Assembly: GCF_048773025.1 (NCBI RefSeq)
Contig: NC_133541.1
Coordinates: forward strand, 14,147,412 to 14,211,411
Direction: 5' to 3'
DNA from: Camelus bactrianus
Lineage: Eukaryota > Chordata > Mammalia > Artiodactyla > Camelidae
DNA length: 64,000 nucleotides
The notes beneath the pieces are model-generated. The model was not told the DNA's origin. It did not search any database and saw only the letters and a program-made list of their open reading frames with translations. Position numbers and translations under genes: made by a program. The stretch's first letter is position 1. Each line of letters starts with the position of its first letter. Below, piece by piece: positions 24,285 through 36,552 of the stretch.

Positions 24285-24870
24285 CCTGCCCCATTTTTAA
24301 TTCTTTAGTCCTAATGATACAGGAAAAAATGTGGGGCGAGAGGATGGCCATACCCCAGGTCTGCGCTGAGTCCCTGGGACACACCCTGCCAAGTGAGGGT
24401 CCTTGGCTTCGCACAGGAAAGAATTCAAGAGTGAGCCACGGTTGAGTAAAAGTAGATTTATTCAGAGAGATACGTTTTCCGCGGACAGAGTGCGGCTGTT
24501 TCACTTGGAAGAGAGGCTGTGAGGTGCGGGAGCTGTCAGTTTTATGGTCTCGGAAGCTTCATATGTTAACAAGTGGGAGGATTATTCCCATTACTTTGAG
24601 GAAAGGGTGGGGATTCCCAGGAATTGGACCACTGCCTACTTTTTGACCATTTATGGTCAGCCTCAGCACTGTCATGGCACCTGTGGGAGTGCCATTGAGC
24701 AGCTAATATATTACAGTGAACGTATAATGAAGCTCAATGTCTATCAGAAGTCAAATCTCCCGCCATCTTGGGCCTCAGGGCCTATTGAGAGCTGAATCTT
24801 CTACTATCTTGGTGTTAACTGCTGTGTCATTCCTTGAGTGGCTGTGCCTTGCCCCCTTCCTCCCTGTCTC
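24285..24870 (-). mobile_element. ERV1-type LTR fossil, minus strand
   Basis: Solitary LTR. On the minus strand U3 lies at the right (about 24540-24870), an AATAAA signal is at 24457-24462, and the U5 part, with the reverse of 'aggaaagaattcaagagtga', is at the left. No gag, pol or env sequence adjoins it. It is less diverged than the MaLR LTRs in the window, so probably younger. The outer ends are approximate. Confidence 0.75.
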
Positions 24871-25319
24871 ACTAACACACTCGGAGTGCCCAAGAGCTAG
24901 ACATGAGCTCCAGGTCTGTTTCCATTCTCTTCCAGATGGTATCAAACTCTGTTCCTCTTTCAGGCATAAATGAAAATGGAGGCAGGCTTCTGAAAGCCAG
25001 AGCTGTCTCTCATCTTGTCAGCATCTTCTCCTGGAGAGGGGAGGTCACACCTTCACGGGCACTGGGGTTACCAGGAGGGAGATTGAATTACTCCCACCTC
25101 TGCTGTCTTGTCTGTTCCTGTACATTGGCAGCTGTTAACTCTTCTCATGGCCACTTGTGTTTAGTTCTGAGAACCTCCACGTCCATGACAATCAGCACCT
25201 CCACACTGCCACCAACCTCCCCTCACCCTTCGAAGAAGACTTGGCAAAAGACTGAACACACAGGATGGGACTGCCTGTGATCAGTGCTCTCTGTTTATAT
25301 GTAGTGTTTTTATAGTTCT

Positions 25320-25480
25320 GTAGAACTCAATTTTCTGCATTAATAACAAACTCTTGTAAGTAAGCCACATAACAATATTGTATATTCATGAATTTAGCAG
25401 ACATTGAGTGAGCATCCCTTCCCACGTGCTCTGCTGTAAGTGAGGCATACAGGGATGAGTAAGACTTTTTCTGCCTCCGA
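25320..25480 (+). repeat. L2-like LINE 3' fragment
   Basis: Contains 'agacattgagtgagcatccc' and 'aggcatacagggatgagtaa', diverged versions of the L2 3' end. Confidence 0.5.
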
Positions 25481-25511
25481 GATACGTGAAATAAGAAAAT
25501 GACATAAGGAT

Positions 25512-25692
25512 GTGTTGGCAAACTACCCAAGAGCCAAATCACAAGGCACTGCCCGTTTTTGTTGGTCTTGCTAACTAAGAATATGAAGGATTACAGACAA
25601 GAAGAGCATGTGACAGAGATGCCCATGACTTGCAAAGTCTACAAGTTGTACTATCTGACCATTTAGAGCCAAAGTTTGCTGACCCTTAGCAC
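25512..25692 (+). mobile_element. hAT (Charlie-type) element, second copy
   Basis: Starts 'tgttggcaaactacccaaga' and ends 'agccaaagtttgctgaccct'. This is the same family as at 473-673 but in the opposite orientation and more diverged. Confidence 0.65.
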
Positions 25693-25911
25693 AAGGACTA
25701 TCATGCAAGGTAGAACTTTAAATCTGTACCTTCATTAAAGTCCTATCAGGAATGGCCAAAAGGCTCTAGTGTTCCAGAGAGGGGAGCTGGTACCCCTGAC
25801 TAATGGGATCGAGGAAGCGAGCCATCAAGGAAAGGTGGGATTTCAATAAAAGGAAATGGGAGAAAGGCTGTTTTGGGGAAGGGAAAGGGAAGAGAGAATT
25901 AACAACCGAGT

Positions 25912-25985
25912 CAGAGCTTCTCAACCTGCAGCTGCACCTGGAATCCCCTGGGAGCTTTTAAAAATATACTGAGGCCAGACCATAA
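25912..25985 (+). mobile_element. MER5A-like hAT fragment
   Basis: 'gcttctcaacctgcagctgc' followed by 'gaatcccctgggagctttta' is the left half of a MER5A-type element. Confidence 0.6.
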
Positions 25986-26361
25986 AATGGAAGACAAATG
26001 GGAATAAATACACCTAACTGTGTATCAGGTTGGAACATAACCACCCAGGGAAAGAATTATTCCAAGTGACTTTTGAACTCAGTACTCTGACTAGACATCC
26101 TTAGCAGGAGGTAATGTAAGGTTAGAAGGAATTGCAGAGAAATCGTAAACTTCCCTCAACAGTTTAATTAGTAGTAGCTGTGATTTTGATACTCTCATTT
26201 GTGTGATGAGATAAAGCAATTTAGTAAATACGTTCATTTTAATTAATGTTTAGTGAAAGGGAAAAGAGATACAAATTAAAAAGTAATAAAAGGTTGAGAA
26301 GGCTAAATTTTAACAGGAAATATTGGTATAAATTCATGATTTATATGTATGTAGATATCTT

Positions 26362-28520
26362 AGTTTTTTGGGTTTTTTTTTGAGACAAATGGTTTATTTA
26401 GTAACAAGGAATAAAATTCTTCTGTCTTCTGAGGGCTGGACTGGACTGTGGTAAGTCAAACAGATAGTAACACACACAGGAACCCCCTCCCAGCCCTTGA
26501 GTTTTTGCAGAAACGCGAAGATGCCAGAGTCGCAGGACTTGCAATTGTTGTTTTCTGGACAGAAGTGCCGGCAGCTGTGCTTTCCAACGTGTCAGTGGTC
26601 GTGACATTCTCCTTCTTGTCTTCGGGTTTCAGGGCAGGAGACAGAAGCAGTTCCTTCATGTTGTTGGAGTCTGGGAGAAGCATGGTGATGCAGCTGATGC
26701 CTGTACCCCAGCCATCCGTGGGGGGCAGCCTGTATTCCAGGTGGTCAGAAGGTTTCATCTCTGAACATGGCCTCATCACCCCCAGCAGCTTTGGCCTTGG
26801 CCTGTTCTTCAAAAAGCTGCCACTGTTGCATGGGGTCATTCAGCTCGGTGTAGGCACTGCATATTTCCTTCTTCACGACAAATAGCTCAGAGCATTCAGT
26901 CAGACCTTCTTTAGAGCGGGGCCATTTGACCAGAGGGCTTGTTATCTGTGGGTGATCACAGATGAATGTAGGACTGATGAATGTCACTTTCAAGAACTCC
27001 CTGACAGGCTTATCAAGGAGCCTGGCTGTGGTCCGAGGTTACAGGCACTCAACAGCTTTTGCCACAAAGATATCATCAAGAATTTTGCAAGTTTATTCAG
27101 TTTCACAGAGGTTAGTTTCTGGCAACTTCATGTCCAGGGCTTTCTCAAACTTTTCTACCATGCTGATTTTCCGGAAGGGTGGGGTGAAGTTAATCTCAGA
27201 TGCTCGGCCCTCCGGGCAATCTGGATGATAGGTGACCCTGTAGCTGCCTGTAATGTGCTTCTCTACCCCTGTAATCATCTTCTCTGTGATTTCCATGCAA
27301 TCATGGTAGTCTGCATAGGCCATGTAGAATTCACATTGTGGGTCAGATCAATTCCTTCATTCTGGAACTGGCATCCAATTTCCTAAACCTGGTCAATGCC
27401 ACTGACCACTAGCCCCTCACAGTAAAGTTCTGGGGCAATTCGCATCCAGCTCGTTGTGATGGGTGATGAACGCTTGGCCACAGCTCCCCTAGGGAAGATG
27501 TTCATCATGGGAATTTCAATCTCCGGAAGTCCAACTCTTCCAAGAAACTTCTTATATATGTGACGATCTTAGAGTGGATGATAAATTTCTGCCTCACAAA
27601 GTCATTCAGGATCAAGTCCGAGTATCTCTGATGATACCGTGTTTCCTTGCCTTTGAGGCCAAAGTGAAGATAGGTACCATGTGCAAACAGGGAGACAGCA
27701 GTGTGCTCTCCTCGGAAATGACGCTCAGTTCACTCTTCTTGGTTTCCCCAGGATTGCCCTGGACACCAACTGTCTCCCCAGAGCAGTTTGTTGCTGATAT
27801 GAATAAATTCTTCTTCTGACTTATAATTCCTGGAGTTGGCCATGACTTACAACTTAACCCCCTCTCCTTGAAGGTTGTTGAAGATGAGCTTTCCCCCAGC
27901 AGCTCTTTTGGCACGGATCCTACCTGCCGCCTTTAAGGTGATGTCAATCAGGTGGTCCCCAGGCTGCAGGTGACTGTATTCTTGGATGAAATGAGTGAGC
28001 AAGATGTCTACATGGAACTGGTGTGGGTTTGGGTCATCCTCGTTGACTTTCATTTGTTGGACCCCTTGGCTGCAGATCTTGTAGTATGATTTGGGGCCCG
28101 GCTCTCCTCCTCTGCACCCGCATCAGTGTCAGCGGCATGGTTGGTGGCAGCAGCAGTGGCCAGGCTTAGCTGTTTCTCACTGAGCTCCTTCTGCTTGGCC
28201 TCCTTCTCTGCTATTTTCTTCTCAGCTTCCAGGCATCTCTTTAGCTTAGCACACTTCTTTTATCAGAAAGTGGCTGGTCCTTGTGAATTGCTGAGAAAGG
28301 AGCAAGCCGACACAGGCACAGGTCCCTCTGCCCCCACTGTGCCCCGCAGGTTTGGCGCAGGGACCCCCTAGCAGGCCTTACAGCAGCTTATGTCAGCATG
28401 GCAGGACACCCTGGAACTACTGACTGGCACCACTTTGCTCAGTTTCGGCTCTCAGCCATCTCCTTTGACTTCAGCAGCCTGCACAGAGGCCATCTTCCCC
28501 GAGGGCCGGACGCGATACCT
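26362..28520 (-). pseudogene. KARS1P: Processed pseudogene of lysyl-tRNA synthetase (KARS1)
   Basis: An intronless, near full-length copy of the lysyl-tRNA synthetase mRNA in reverse orientation. KARS1 charges tRNA-Lys in the cytosol and mitochondria. The start-like ATG is at 28493-28491 and reads MASVQAAEVKGDG, then meets a stop before EPKLS. Downstream pieces are clear: [81 protein letters not shown], and the C-terminus [17 protein letters not shown] then TSV. The normal stop is read through as CAG. Frame changes and stops split it into several frames, so it cannot make the enzyme. The 3'UTR ends with AATAAA (26393-26398 in reverse) and a poly(A) tract (about 26363-26381). No introns plus a tail means L1-mediated retrocopy. 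A clean target duplication is not visible. Confidence 0.95.
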
Positions 28521-28524
28521 TCTT

Positions 28525-28985
28525 TCTTGATTTAAAGTGTGTGTGTGTGTTTCCACTGAAAAAACCTAAATGTGAGGACATTCCAGTCGCCACAAGAAGG
28601 CTACTGCCTACCTGGTTTCTAACTATCATTTAAAGAATTCAGTACTTTTGGAGAAATGTCTGGTCCGAGGCCTGGTTCAAGGAAAGAATGGGAATCTTAT
28701 TGCCGAGAAAGGAAAAAGGTGTCAAAGGTTAATGAAGTCATCCAGAGGTCAAAGGACCAACTCAATTACACTTCCATTAGGCAAACTTGGGGCACTTTGA
28801 GCATTAAAAAGAATGATAAATGTTGTTGATTGTAAAATATGGAATAAGTAAGAATTCAGAAGTCCATAGTTACAGAAAAGAGAGAGGAATGAAAAAGAAA
28901 ATCTTGCTACGATTAGAGGTGATGCCTATGAAAACTCTTTACTCTAAAAACTGGTAATTAAGCAAAAAGAATTAGCATTTAGTAT
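28525..28985. other. No recognised feature
   Basis: AT-rich noncoding sequence to the right of the KARS1 retrocopy. A short GT run is at about 28539-28550. Confidence 0.45.
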
Positions 28986-28989
28986 GCTT

Positions 28990-29720
28990 TTATGATAACA
29001 AATACAGTTCATCTCAAGTTGATGAGATAGTGTTCCCCCTCCCCGATGGGAGAGTGTCAGTTAAGAAATATAAATGATGACAGAATTTTAAAAATGACCA
29101 TATAACTCCCAGCATGAGTGAGATGTAAGATAGCACAGCCACTGTGGAAGAGAGTTTAGCATTTTCTTATAAGGTTAAACATACACTTACTAAAAAACCT
29201 GGAAATCCTATTCCTAAGCATTTACCCAAGTGGAATGAAAACTCAAGTTCCCCCGAAGGCCTGGATGAGAATGTTTGTACGGCTTTGTTCGCAATTGCCT
29301 CAAACTGTGAACAACCCAAACGTCCCTCAACTTGGGATGGCTCAACAGATGGCAGTGCACCCCTGCAGTGGGATTCTGCTCAGCAATAAACAGGAAGGGA
29401 CTGCTAATACGTGAACAGCATGGATGGTCTCAAACACATTTTGTTAAGTGAAAGAAAAGTCATACTTAAAAGGTGACCCAATGTCAGTTCCATGTATGTG
29501 ACATTTTGGAAAAGGCAAATCTAAAGGGACAGAAAACAGATTAGTGACTGACAAGGGCCAGGGTCGGGGGTTGACTGCACAGAACAGGATGTAGGGGAAT
29601 TACTGGTGGGTGGTAGAAATATTCTATATCTTAGTGGTTGTGGCGGTTGCCCGAAAATATACATACATTTTTCAAGACCCACAAAATCATACAGAAAAAA
29701 GAGTGAAATTTTCTTGGGCA
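28990..29720 (+). mobile_element. Old LINE-1 3' fragment (L1M-type)
   Basis: Diverged L1 ORF2 end and 3'UTR: 'tagcacagccactgtggaag', 'ggaaatcctattcctaagca', 'tgaacaacccaaacgtccct', 'cagcatggatggtctcaaac' and 'ggacagaaaacagattagtg'. More diverged than the copies at 10.9 and 12.5 kb. A poly(A) run of about 20 (29744-29764) follows at a short distance. Confidence 0.8.
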
Positions 29721-29764
29721 TGGATGATGCCCTAATACAAAGTTAAAAAAAAAAAAAAAAAAAG

Positions 29765-30495
29765 AAGACCATTTTGCAAAGTCCCAGTAATTCTTTCAGG
29801 CAAGAGTCATCATTGGATGTTAAAGCTACAGGATGGAATTTTGTTGGGGAAACAGGACATTCACGTGCCAGAATACCACCTCACAGATTGCTTGCTATTT
29901 GCAAATAGGAAAATGAGTTTTAATGGAGAGGTAATCAGCAGTCAAGGTCAGGATCACTAATGGCATAACAACCCGACTCTAGGTGCCGCTTGGTGGGATG
30001 TTAATACCCACCTCCTGTGAATTATACTCGCCCCAAAGCTTGACCTGAATCATCTCTTTACATTTAAATTTCAGTTTAGGACCTGGGAATAGACGTGTCA
30101 GTTAAATAATACCATCAAGACATGATCAGACTAACATAGGTAGCAGAATGTGCCAGAAGACATGGTTGCTTTAAAAAGTCAACACAATTTTTAAAATAAA
30201 TAAATAGAAGAACACTAGACTAAAGAATCTGAACAAGCAAATGCAGTGCATGAAAACTGATTGGCTTCTGGTTTGATAAAAGAGCAAAAAATGAGATTTT
30301 TGAGACAATTGAGATTTGAGTACAGACTAGATATTATGGAATTGCTGTGTTTTCTCAGACATGATAATGGTATTGTTTATGGAGGGTAAGGTACTTATTT
30401 TTGGGTAGTTCCATGCTTAAGTACTTACAGGTAAAATGTCACGTCTGCAAATTATTTTCAAATAGATCAGCTATACGTATCTATTTGTATATCTG
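29765..30495. other. No recognised feature
   Basis: AT-rich sequence without a named repeat or convincing reading frame. Confidence 0.4.
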
Positions 30496-30500
30496 TGTTT

Positions 30501-30513
30501 TATCTACTATCTG

Positions 30514-30565
<52 letters not shown>

Positions 30566-30590
30566 CCTACCTACCTACCTACCTACCTAC
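30501..30590. repeat. (TATC)n(TACC)n microsatellite
   Basis: About 14 TATC units followed by about seven TACC units; a compound tetranucleotide array of the polymorphic STR kind. Confidence 0.95.
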
Positions 30591-30889
30591 CATAATACAA
30601 AATACTCACAATTGTGATGGGTTCACAGATTTCCACATATTATTCTCTTAACTCTTCTTGATGTTTAAAATCTTTATTAAAAAAAGTAGGGGGAAAATGA
30701 ATACCAGATCCTACTCTAGACTGAATACATCAGGATGTCCTGGGGACAGAACTTAAGCTCTAACATTTTTAGAAGTTCCCCAGATGACTTTTTTAAAAAA
30801 CATGAAACAAATTTATTGGGCTCCTGGAGGCTATTGGTCCGGAAATTTGGGCAGGGCAAAAAGGGAATAACTTGTCTCTGTTCCACGAC

Positions 30890-31060
30890 ATGTGGGGCCT
30901 CAGCTGGGGTGTGCTGGTACCCGGAAGCTGCGGTCACCCGGGAGCATCTTCACACACGTCTGGCAATCGAACCTATCTGTTGGCTGGAACCTTAGCTGGG
31001 CAGGCATGACCACCTTCATGTGGTCACTCCATGTGTCATCTCTGCATAGCCTCTGGGTGA
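30890..31060. repeat. Interspersed repeat copy A (also at 32.7 kb)
   Basis: About 165 bp that is repeated at 32700-32870 with roughly 80% identity by eye. Shared words are 'ggggtgtgctggtacccgga', 'catcttcacacacgtctgg' and 'accttcatgtggtcact'. The class is uncertain; the wording recalls a MaLR-type LTR. Confidence 0.6.
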
Positions 31061-31091
31061 CTTTAATTTGAAGTCAGCCTTTCCCCAGACT

Positions 31092-31238
31092 TGAAGGATC
31101 TTAAGCATTTATTAAAATTCAGATTCTCTGGCCCTTTTTCTGGCTCTGGGATGGGGACTATTAATACTTACTATTTAATATTTAAAGTCACCCAGGTGAT
31201 TCTAACAGGAAGGCAAGTTTGGGAAGCACTGACTTAAG
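31092..31238. mobile_element. hAT (MER5/MER1-like) palindromic fragment
   Basis: Contains 'aaaattcagattctctggcc' and 'gtcacccaggtgattctaac' then 'gttTgggaagcactgac', typical of MER5A/MER1-type short hAT elements. Confidence 0.6.
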
Positions 31239-31631
31239 GCATTAGCCCTGTTTTTCTCTTAAGATCCCACATCTGTCCAGGCGCCAAGTACCAGACACCA
31301 CAGAAGTGGGGTAATAGTCTATGGCCTTATTTCTGAAACTTCGTCCCACGTCCTTCCTTTGATTTCTAGATTTGCTTGCTGCTTCCAGCTCTGTCTTTCT
31401 CTTGGCTGTGATTATGGTTCTTCCATGTCTCTTTGTTGCTTTAATTGAAACACTTGTCTCACTTGACTAAACCCTTGAATCTTCTTACTCAAGGCATAAC
31501 CTGTGGGTATAAAATTGAATGCGTTTGAGATAAACGAGGAGGGAGAAAAATGAGGCTGGGTCATAGCAGGTCTTGAAAGCCAGGCTGAGGAGTCTGACCT
31601 TAAGGCAATATTCAATAGGAATCCAGAGAGA

Positions 31632-32129
<498 letters not shown>

Positions 32130-32652
32130 ACATTTCAATAAAAATTTTCCTCTTTATTTAAACATAAAACACATTAACAGCTTGCAGGCTAACTTAAAAT
32201 TATATGATGTCTTCCCAAATCAATTGTCTTTGACTGTATCTTCAAACACTGAAAAGAAACCAACATATTCCATAGGCAGACTCAGACCCTTTTCTATCAC
32301 CTCATGTCAGATTGAGAGTTTTGTGCAGTAGTTTCCTTAAATTAGGCAAATAATTTAACTGATCACCATGAATAAATATTACTTTTACTTCAATGAGTTT
32401 CTCTTCTGGACGATTTATCAATACCATTCAGAGGAACATTAATATATTTAGTCAAAATAAAAAGACACTGCCAATTGAAATTAAGTGTCAATGTTCCAGA
32501 TGATCAGAAAATCTCATTTATAAGAGTAAATGTTGTGTTTAATGATCTACCTACCATGGCAAAAAGCAGTTCAAGGAAAACAAATTTATGGAATTTTTTG
32601 TACATTTTGTGAAAGTCTGAAATTATAAATAGAAAAGAACCATTGAGATATT
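32130..32652 (-). pseudogene. Possible retrocopy of a 3'UTR (source gene unknown)
   Basis: Read on the minus strand the segment is AT-rich like a 3'UTR. It ends with 'tttaaataaagaggaaaatt', i.e. AATAAA about 20 bases before the point where the sequence passes into an A/GAAA-rich tail (the polypyrimidine tract seen from the other strand). That order fits a processed mRNA insertion whose tail has expanded. No coding part is recognised, so the parent is not known. An alternative is ordinary unique DNA next to a microsatellite. Confidence 0.35.
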
Positions 32653-32677
32653 AAAAAAAAAAAAAAAAAAAAAAAAA
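32653..32677. repeat. Poly(A) run
   Basis: 25 adenines in a row at the boundary between the putative 3'UTR retrocopy and the second copy of the paired repeat. Confidence 0.95.
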
Positions 32678-32699
32678 GCCCTAACATTGTGTATACTGA

Positions 32700-32870
32700 G
32701 CCGGGACCTCAGATGGGGTGTGCTGGTACCCGGAGGCTGCGGTCACCTGGTTGCATCTTCACACACGTCTGGTAGTTGAGCTTAGCTGTTGGCTGGGCTC
32801 TTAGCTGGGCATGCAGCCAGCACACCTTCATGTGGTCACTGCGTGTGGTGTCTCTGCATGGCTAGTTACG
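32700..32870. repeat. Interspersed repeat copy B (also at 30.9 kb)
   Basis: Second copy of the 165-bp unit described at 30890-31060, in the same orientation. Copy A and copy B bracket the polypyrimidine tract. Confidence 0.6.
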
Positions 32871-32884
32871 AGGCACTGTTACCC

Positions 32885-34285
32885 AGCCGTGATCTCTCCC
32901 TTTCCATTTCCAACTTTATTGAGCTGAGTCCTCTCCATTTGTTTCTTGATGAACCTGACCAAAGTTTCATCAATTTTGTTTATCATTTCAAAGAACCAGA
33001 CCCTAGTTTCATTGATCTTTTCTATTACTCCTTTAGTCTCCACTTCATCCATTTCTGCTCTGATCTCCATGAGTTCCCTGCTTCTACCAACTCTGGGTTC
33101 TGTTCATTCTTCTTTTCCCAGCTGGCCCAGGGGTAAGGTAAGGGTGTGCATTTGAGACCCCTCCTGTTTCCTGAGGCAGGCCCTCATCACCACAGACTTA
33201 CCCCTTAGAACTGCTTTTGCCGCATCCCAAAGGTTTTGGATTGTTGTGTTTTCGTTTTCATCTGTCTCAAGTATTTTTTGATTTCCTCTTTGATTTCTTC
33301 ATGATCCACTAGTTGTTTAGTAGCATATTGTTCAGCCTCCACGTGTTAGCAGTTTTTTTTCTTTTCCCTTGTAGTTGATTTCTAACCTCATATGTGTCAG
33401 TTAGGGCCTGTGTTTCCTCACTGATTTTCTGTCTGGATGATCTGTCCATTGATGTAAGGGGGGTGTTAAGGTCCCCCCTACATTATTGTGTTACTGTCAA
33501 TTTCTCCTTTTATGTCTGTTAACAGTTGCCTTATATCTTGAGGTGCCCCTATGTTAGGTGCATATATATTTATAATTGTTATATCATCTTCTTGGATTGA
33601 TCCCTTGAGCATTATGTATTATCTTTGTCTCTTGTAACAGTCTTTATTTCAAAGTTGATGTTGTCTCATATAAGTATTGCTACTCCAGCTTTCTTTTGGT
33701 TTCTCTTTGCATGGAATATTTTTTTCCATCCCCTCACTTTCAATCTGCATGTGTCTCTAGCGCTGAAGTCGGTCTCTTGTAGATAGCATATATATGGGTT
33801 TTGTTTTTCTGTATCCATTCAGCCAGGCTGTCTCTTTTGGTTGGAGTGTTAAATTCATTTTCATTTAAGGTAATTATCGATACATATATTCTTATTGCCA
33901 TTTTGTTAATTAATTTGGGTTTGTTTTGTAGGTCTTTTTTTCTCTTTCTTCTTTTTGTTCTCTTTTCTTGTGGTTTGATGACTAGAGAAGTTCCTTTAAC
34001 ATTTGTTGTAAAGCTGGTTTGGTGGTGCTGAATTCTTTTAGCTTTTGTTTATCTGTGAAGCTTTTGATTTCTCCATCAAATCTGAATGAGAGCCTTGCTG
34101 GATAGAGTAAGCTTGGTTGTAAGAAGTTTTTCCCTTTCATCACTTTAAATATATCATGTCACTCCCTTCTGGCCTGTAGAGGTTCTGCTGAAAAATCGGC
34201 TGATAACCTTATGGGAGTTGCCTTGTATGTTATGTATATTATTTGTTGCTTTTCTCTTGCTGATTTTAGTATTTTCTCCACTTAC
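32885..34285 (-). mobile_element. LINE-1 ORF2 internal fragment, minus strand
   Basis: Reverse complement of L1 ORF2 reverse-transcriptase-region sequence: 'tttgttt cttgatgaac', 'cttttgccgcatcccaaagg', 'atccactagttgtttagtag', 'tattgctactccagctttct' and 'tcggtctcttgtagatagca'. It has neither the 5' end nor the 3' tail. The short open frames in it are broken pieces only. Confidence 0.92.
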
Positions 34286-34289
34286 TCCT

Positions 34290-34450
34290 TGTACAACCTT
34301 GAGCAAGTCATTTGCTTTGTGCTTTGTCCTCACCCATAATAAAAGAACCTGCTGTCTACGGTTGTTGGGAGGATTAAATGAGTTAATGCATAGTGTGGCT
34401 AGGACATTGGCTGCCTGCAGTCAACACTCCATAAATATTAGCTCTTACTA
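34290..34450 (+). repeat. MIR SINE fragment
   Basis: 'caaccttgagcaagtcattt' followed by 'gttgggaggattaaatgagt' and 'caacactccataaatatta' matches MIR from the core to the 3' end. Confidence 0.88.
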
Positions 34451-34566
34451 GTAGCAATTTGATGTAGGGTTATCTACAGCCATCATTCCTTGCTGAGACT
34501 ACCAGGATTCTTATGTCCATGATGGCTTATATCAGGACAAGAAACTGTTGTCCATTTCAGGGCTCT

Positions 34567-34775
34567 CTGAAGCAATTCTCAGTGTGTGGTCCCTGGACCA
34601 GTAGAACCAGCATCACCTGGGAACTTATCAGAAACGTAAATTCTCAGGGCCCATCTCAAGTTTACTGAATCAGAGACTCTGCGGATGGGGACTTGCCAAT
34701 GGTGTGCTGATAAAAGTTTAACAACTGGCTCATCAGGGGAAGATATGCCTGAGAGTTTGCTGATTCCCATGATTT
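34567..34775 (+). mobile_element. MER1-like hAT element
   Basis: 'tctcagtgtgtggtccctgg', 'accagcatcacctgggaact' and 'gaatcagagactctgcggat' are characteristic of this short hAT family. A similar right-end piece lies at about 34905-34975 ('tggatgattctgatgcacct'). Confidence 0.72.
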
Positions 34776-35009
34776 AAATTCTCCCACTATGACTGATTTC
34801 AAGTTACCAAAGTGATGTTACAGAATGCATTGCTATTGAGTTGGAAAGAGATACAGGCAATCAGCTCTCTCAAGGTGATTGAGGAACCCGCTCTGGCATG
34901 CTACCGGCCCAGAGAGCTGTGTTTCAACAAGTTGTCTGGATGATTCTGATGCACCTTGGAATTCAAGCACTATCACGCAGAAGAGCTTAGTCATCTAGAG
35001 TTTGGGGGA

Positions 35010-35135
35010 GAAAATGTGGCAGTGTGCCTGGGCTTTGCAGCAGAACAACTGCATGCAAATTCTACTCTGCCACTTCCTGACCTTAGGTGAATGCCTGGCA
35101 TATACTTAAGTATAACTGCACATCAGTTGTTATTA
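35010..35135 (+). repeat. MIR SINE fragment
   Basis: 'ctactctgccacttcctgac' and 'aatgcctggcatatacttaa' with an internal gap. A diverged MIR. Confidence 0.65.
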
Positions 35136-36204
35136 TTATTACTCCAACATCATTCCTGCTGCAGTCAACTCACACCTTCTCAAATGCTTAGAGGAGCTCT
35201 GAGTACTTTTACTGCTGCCCAAGTCCCCTGGGACAAGCCAAGGATGAGCCCATTGCTGTGTTTTGCAGGTAGATAGGGAGCACTTTCCTGCCAGCTTTGT
35301 CATATTGTCTGTTGTGCCTCACCGTGATTATGCAAAGTGGAAAGTGGTTATTACCCCAATTTACGTGACAATCATAAATATAGCCAACATCAGTGTGCTG
35401 ATTTGCAGAGTATTGTTGTTACACCAGGTTGGGGGCTGTAGGTGAGCTGGAGGTTCATTTTTGTCCTTTGGAATCTGAAACTGCTTAGGTGGTGGTCTAG
35501 CAAATCCTTTCTGATAATTCCAATTTCCACCACATCCAATAGCTGGGCTCTGGTGTACCCTCCCTTCTGTTCCTCCTTTGTCATTGTTTACCAGCCCAAT
35601 CTTCACCTCCACTTCTTTCTTGTGAACAGAGCCCTGAAGCTGTTCAGAAACCAAGGGAAAATGTGCTTGGGGAAGGTGGGTCCCTCATGCATGAACTCTG
35701 GTTCCAGGGCTGTGCAAAAGAACTTTCTGTGAGAATGGAAGCCATCTGTATCTGCACTTCCCTTACAGAGACCACTGGCCTCAGGAGACTACTGAGTCCT
35801 TGAAACCTGGCTTGTGTGAGTGAGCAACTGAATTTATAATTTTAATTCATCATAATTTAACTCTAACTTGCTTCATGTACCTAATGGCTACCGTATCAGA
35901 TTGTACAAAGACTCCAAACCATGATGGTCCCTGTTCTTTTTGACAGATATTGCCAGACATCGCCACGTGGCCCAATCCTGACTTACAGGCTCTAGTGCAA
36001 AGGGATGAGTGTATCTAGGAAAGACTTTTCTCCTCGCTAAAGGAGAGAGATGCTCTAGGAAGCTCCTGTCATTCTCGTCCCCTGCTCTGTCCCCCTCCCA
36101 CACTTCCCCCCATCCTGTATCTTGTCATGGGCAATACGAAGCTGGTGCCTTGGGAACCCTCTTGTGACAATGAGAGGATGACTTTAATAACTAAAGATGA
36201 TAAG

Positions 36205-36460
36205 AACTAATGTTAATAGTGCCTATTACACGCTACACCCTGGCCAGTCAGTTTATATACATTAACTAATTTAATGCTAGCAAGACCCCTGGGAGAGAGG
36301 TGTTATGTTACCTCCAATTTTTCAGAGGAGAGAACTGAAGCTCAGAGAAGTTCACTTGGCAAAAGTCCCACAACCAAGAAGCTACCAAAGCTGGGACTTG
36401 AACCCAGGGACACTGATGGCAGAGCTGTGCCCCCCACTGCCACACCATACTGCCTTTCTA
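36205..36460 (-). repeat. MIR SINE, minus strand (inside LTR)
   Basis: Long MIR copy: 'tatatacattaactaattta', 'gagaactgaagctcagagaa', 'cttggcaaaagtcccacaac' and 'ggacttgaacccaggg' with the reverse B-box region. It lies between two parts of an LTR. Confidence 0.88.
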
Positions 36461-36552
36461 GAACCAAGAGAACTGCTTACCCTTGGAACCATCCATTTCT
36501 AAACTTCTTCATATATGAGATAAATGCACATCCTTGGGTTTAAGCCACTTTA

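Noticed and set aside
26448-27386. Frames of 144-145 codons on the plus strand
   Set aside because: They are antisense shadows of the KARS1 processed pseudogene.
30501-30590. Regularly spaced repeats as a CRISPR-like array
   Set aside because: Pure tetranucleotide microsatellite with no spacers. The genome is mammalian.
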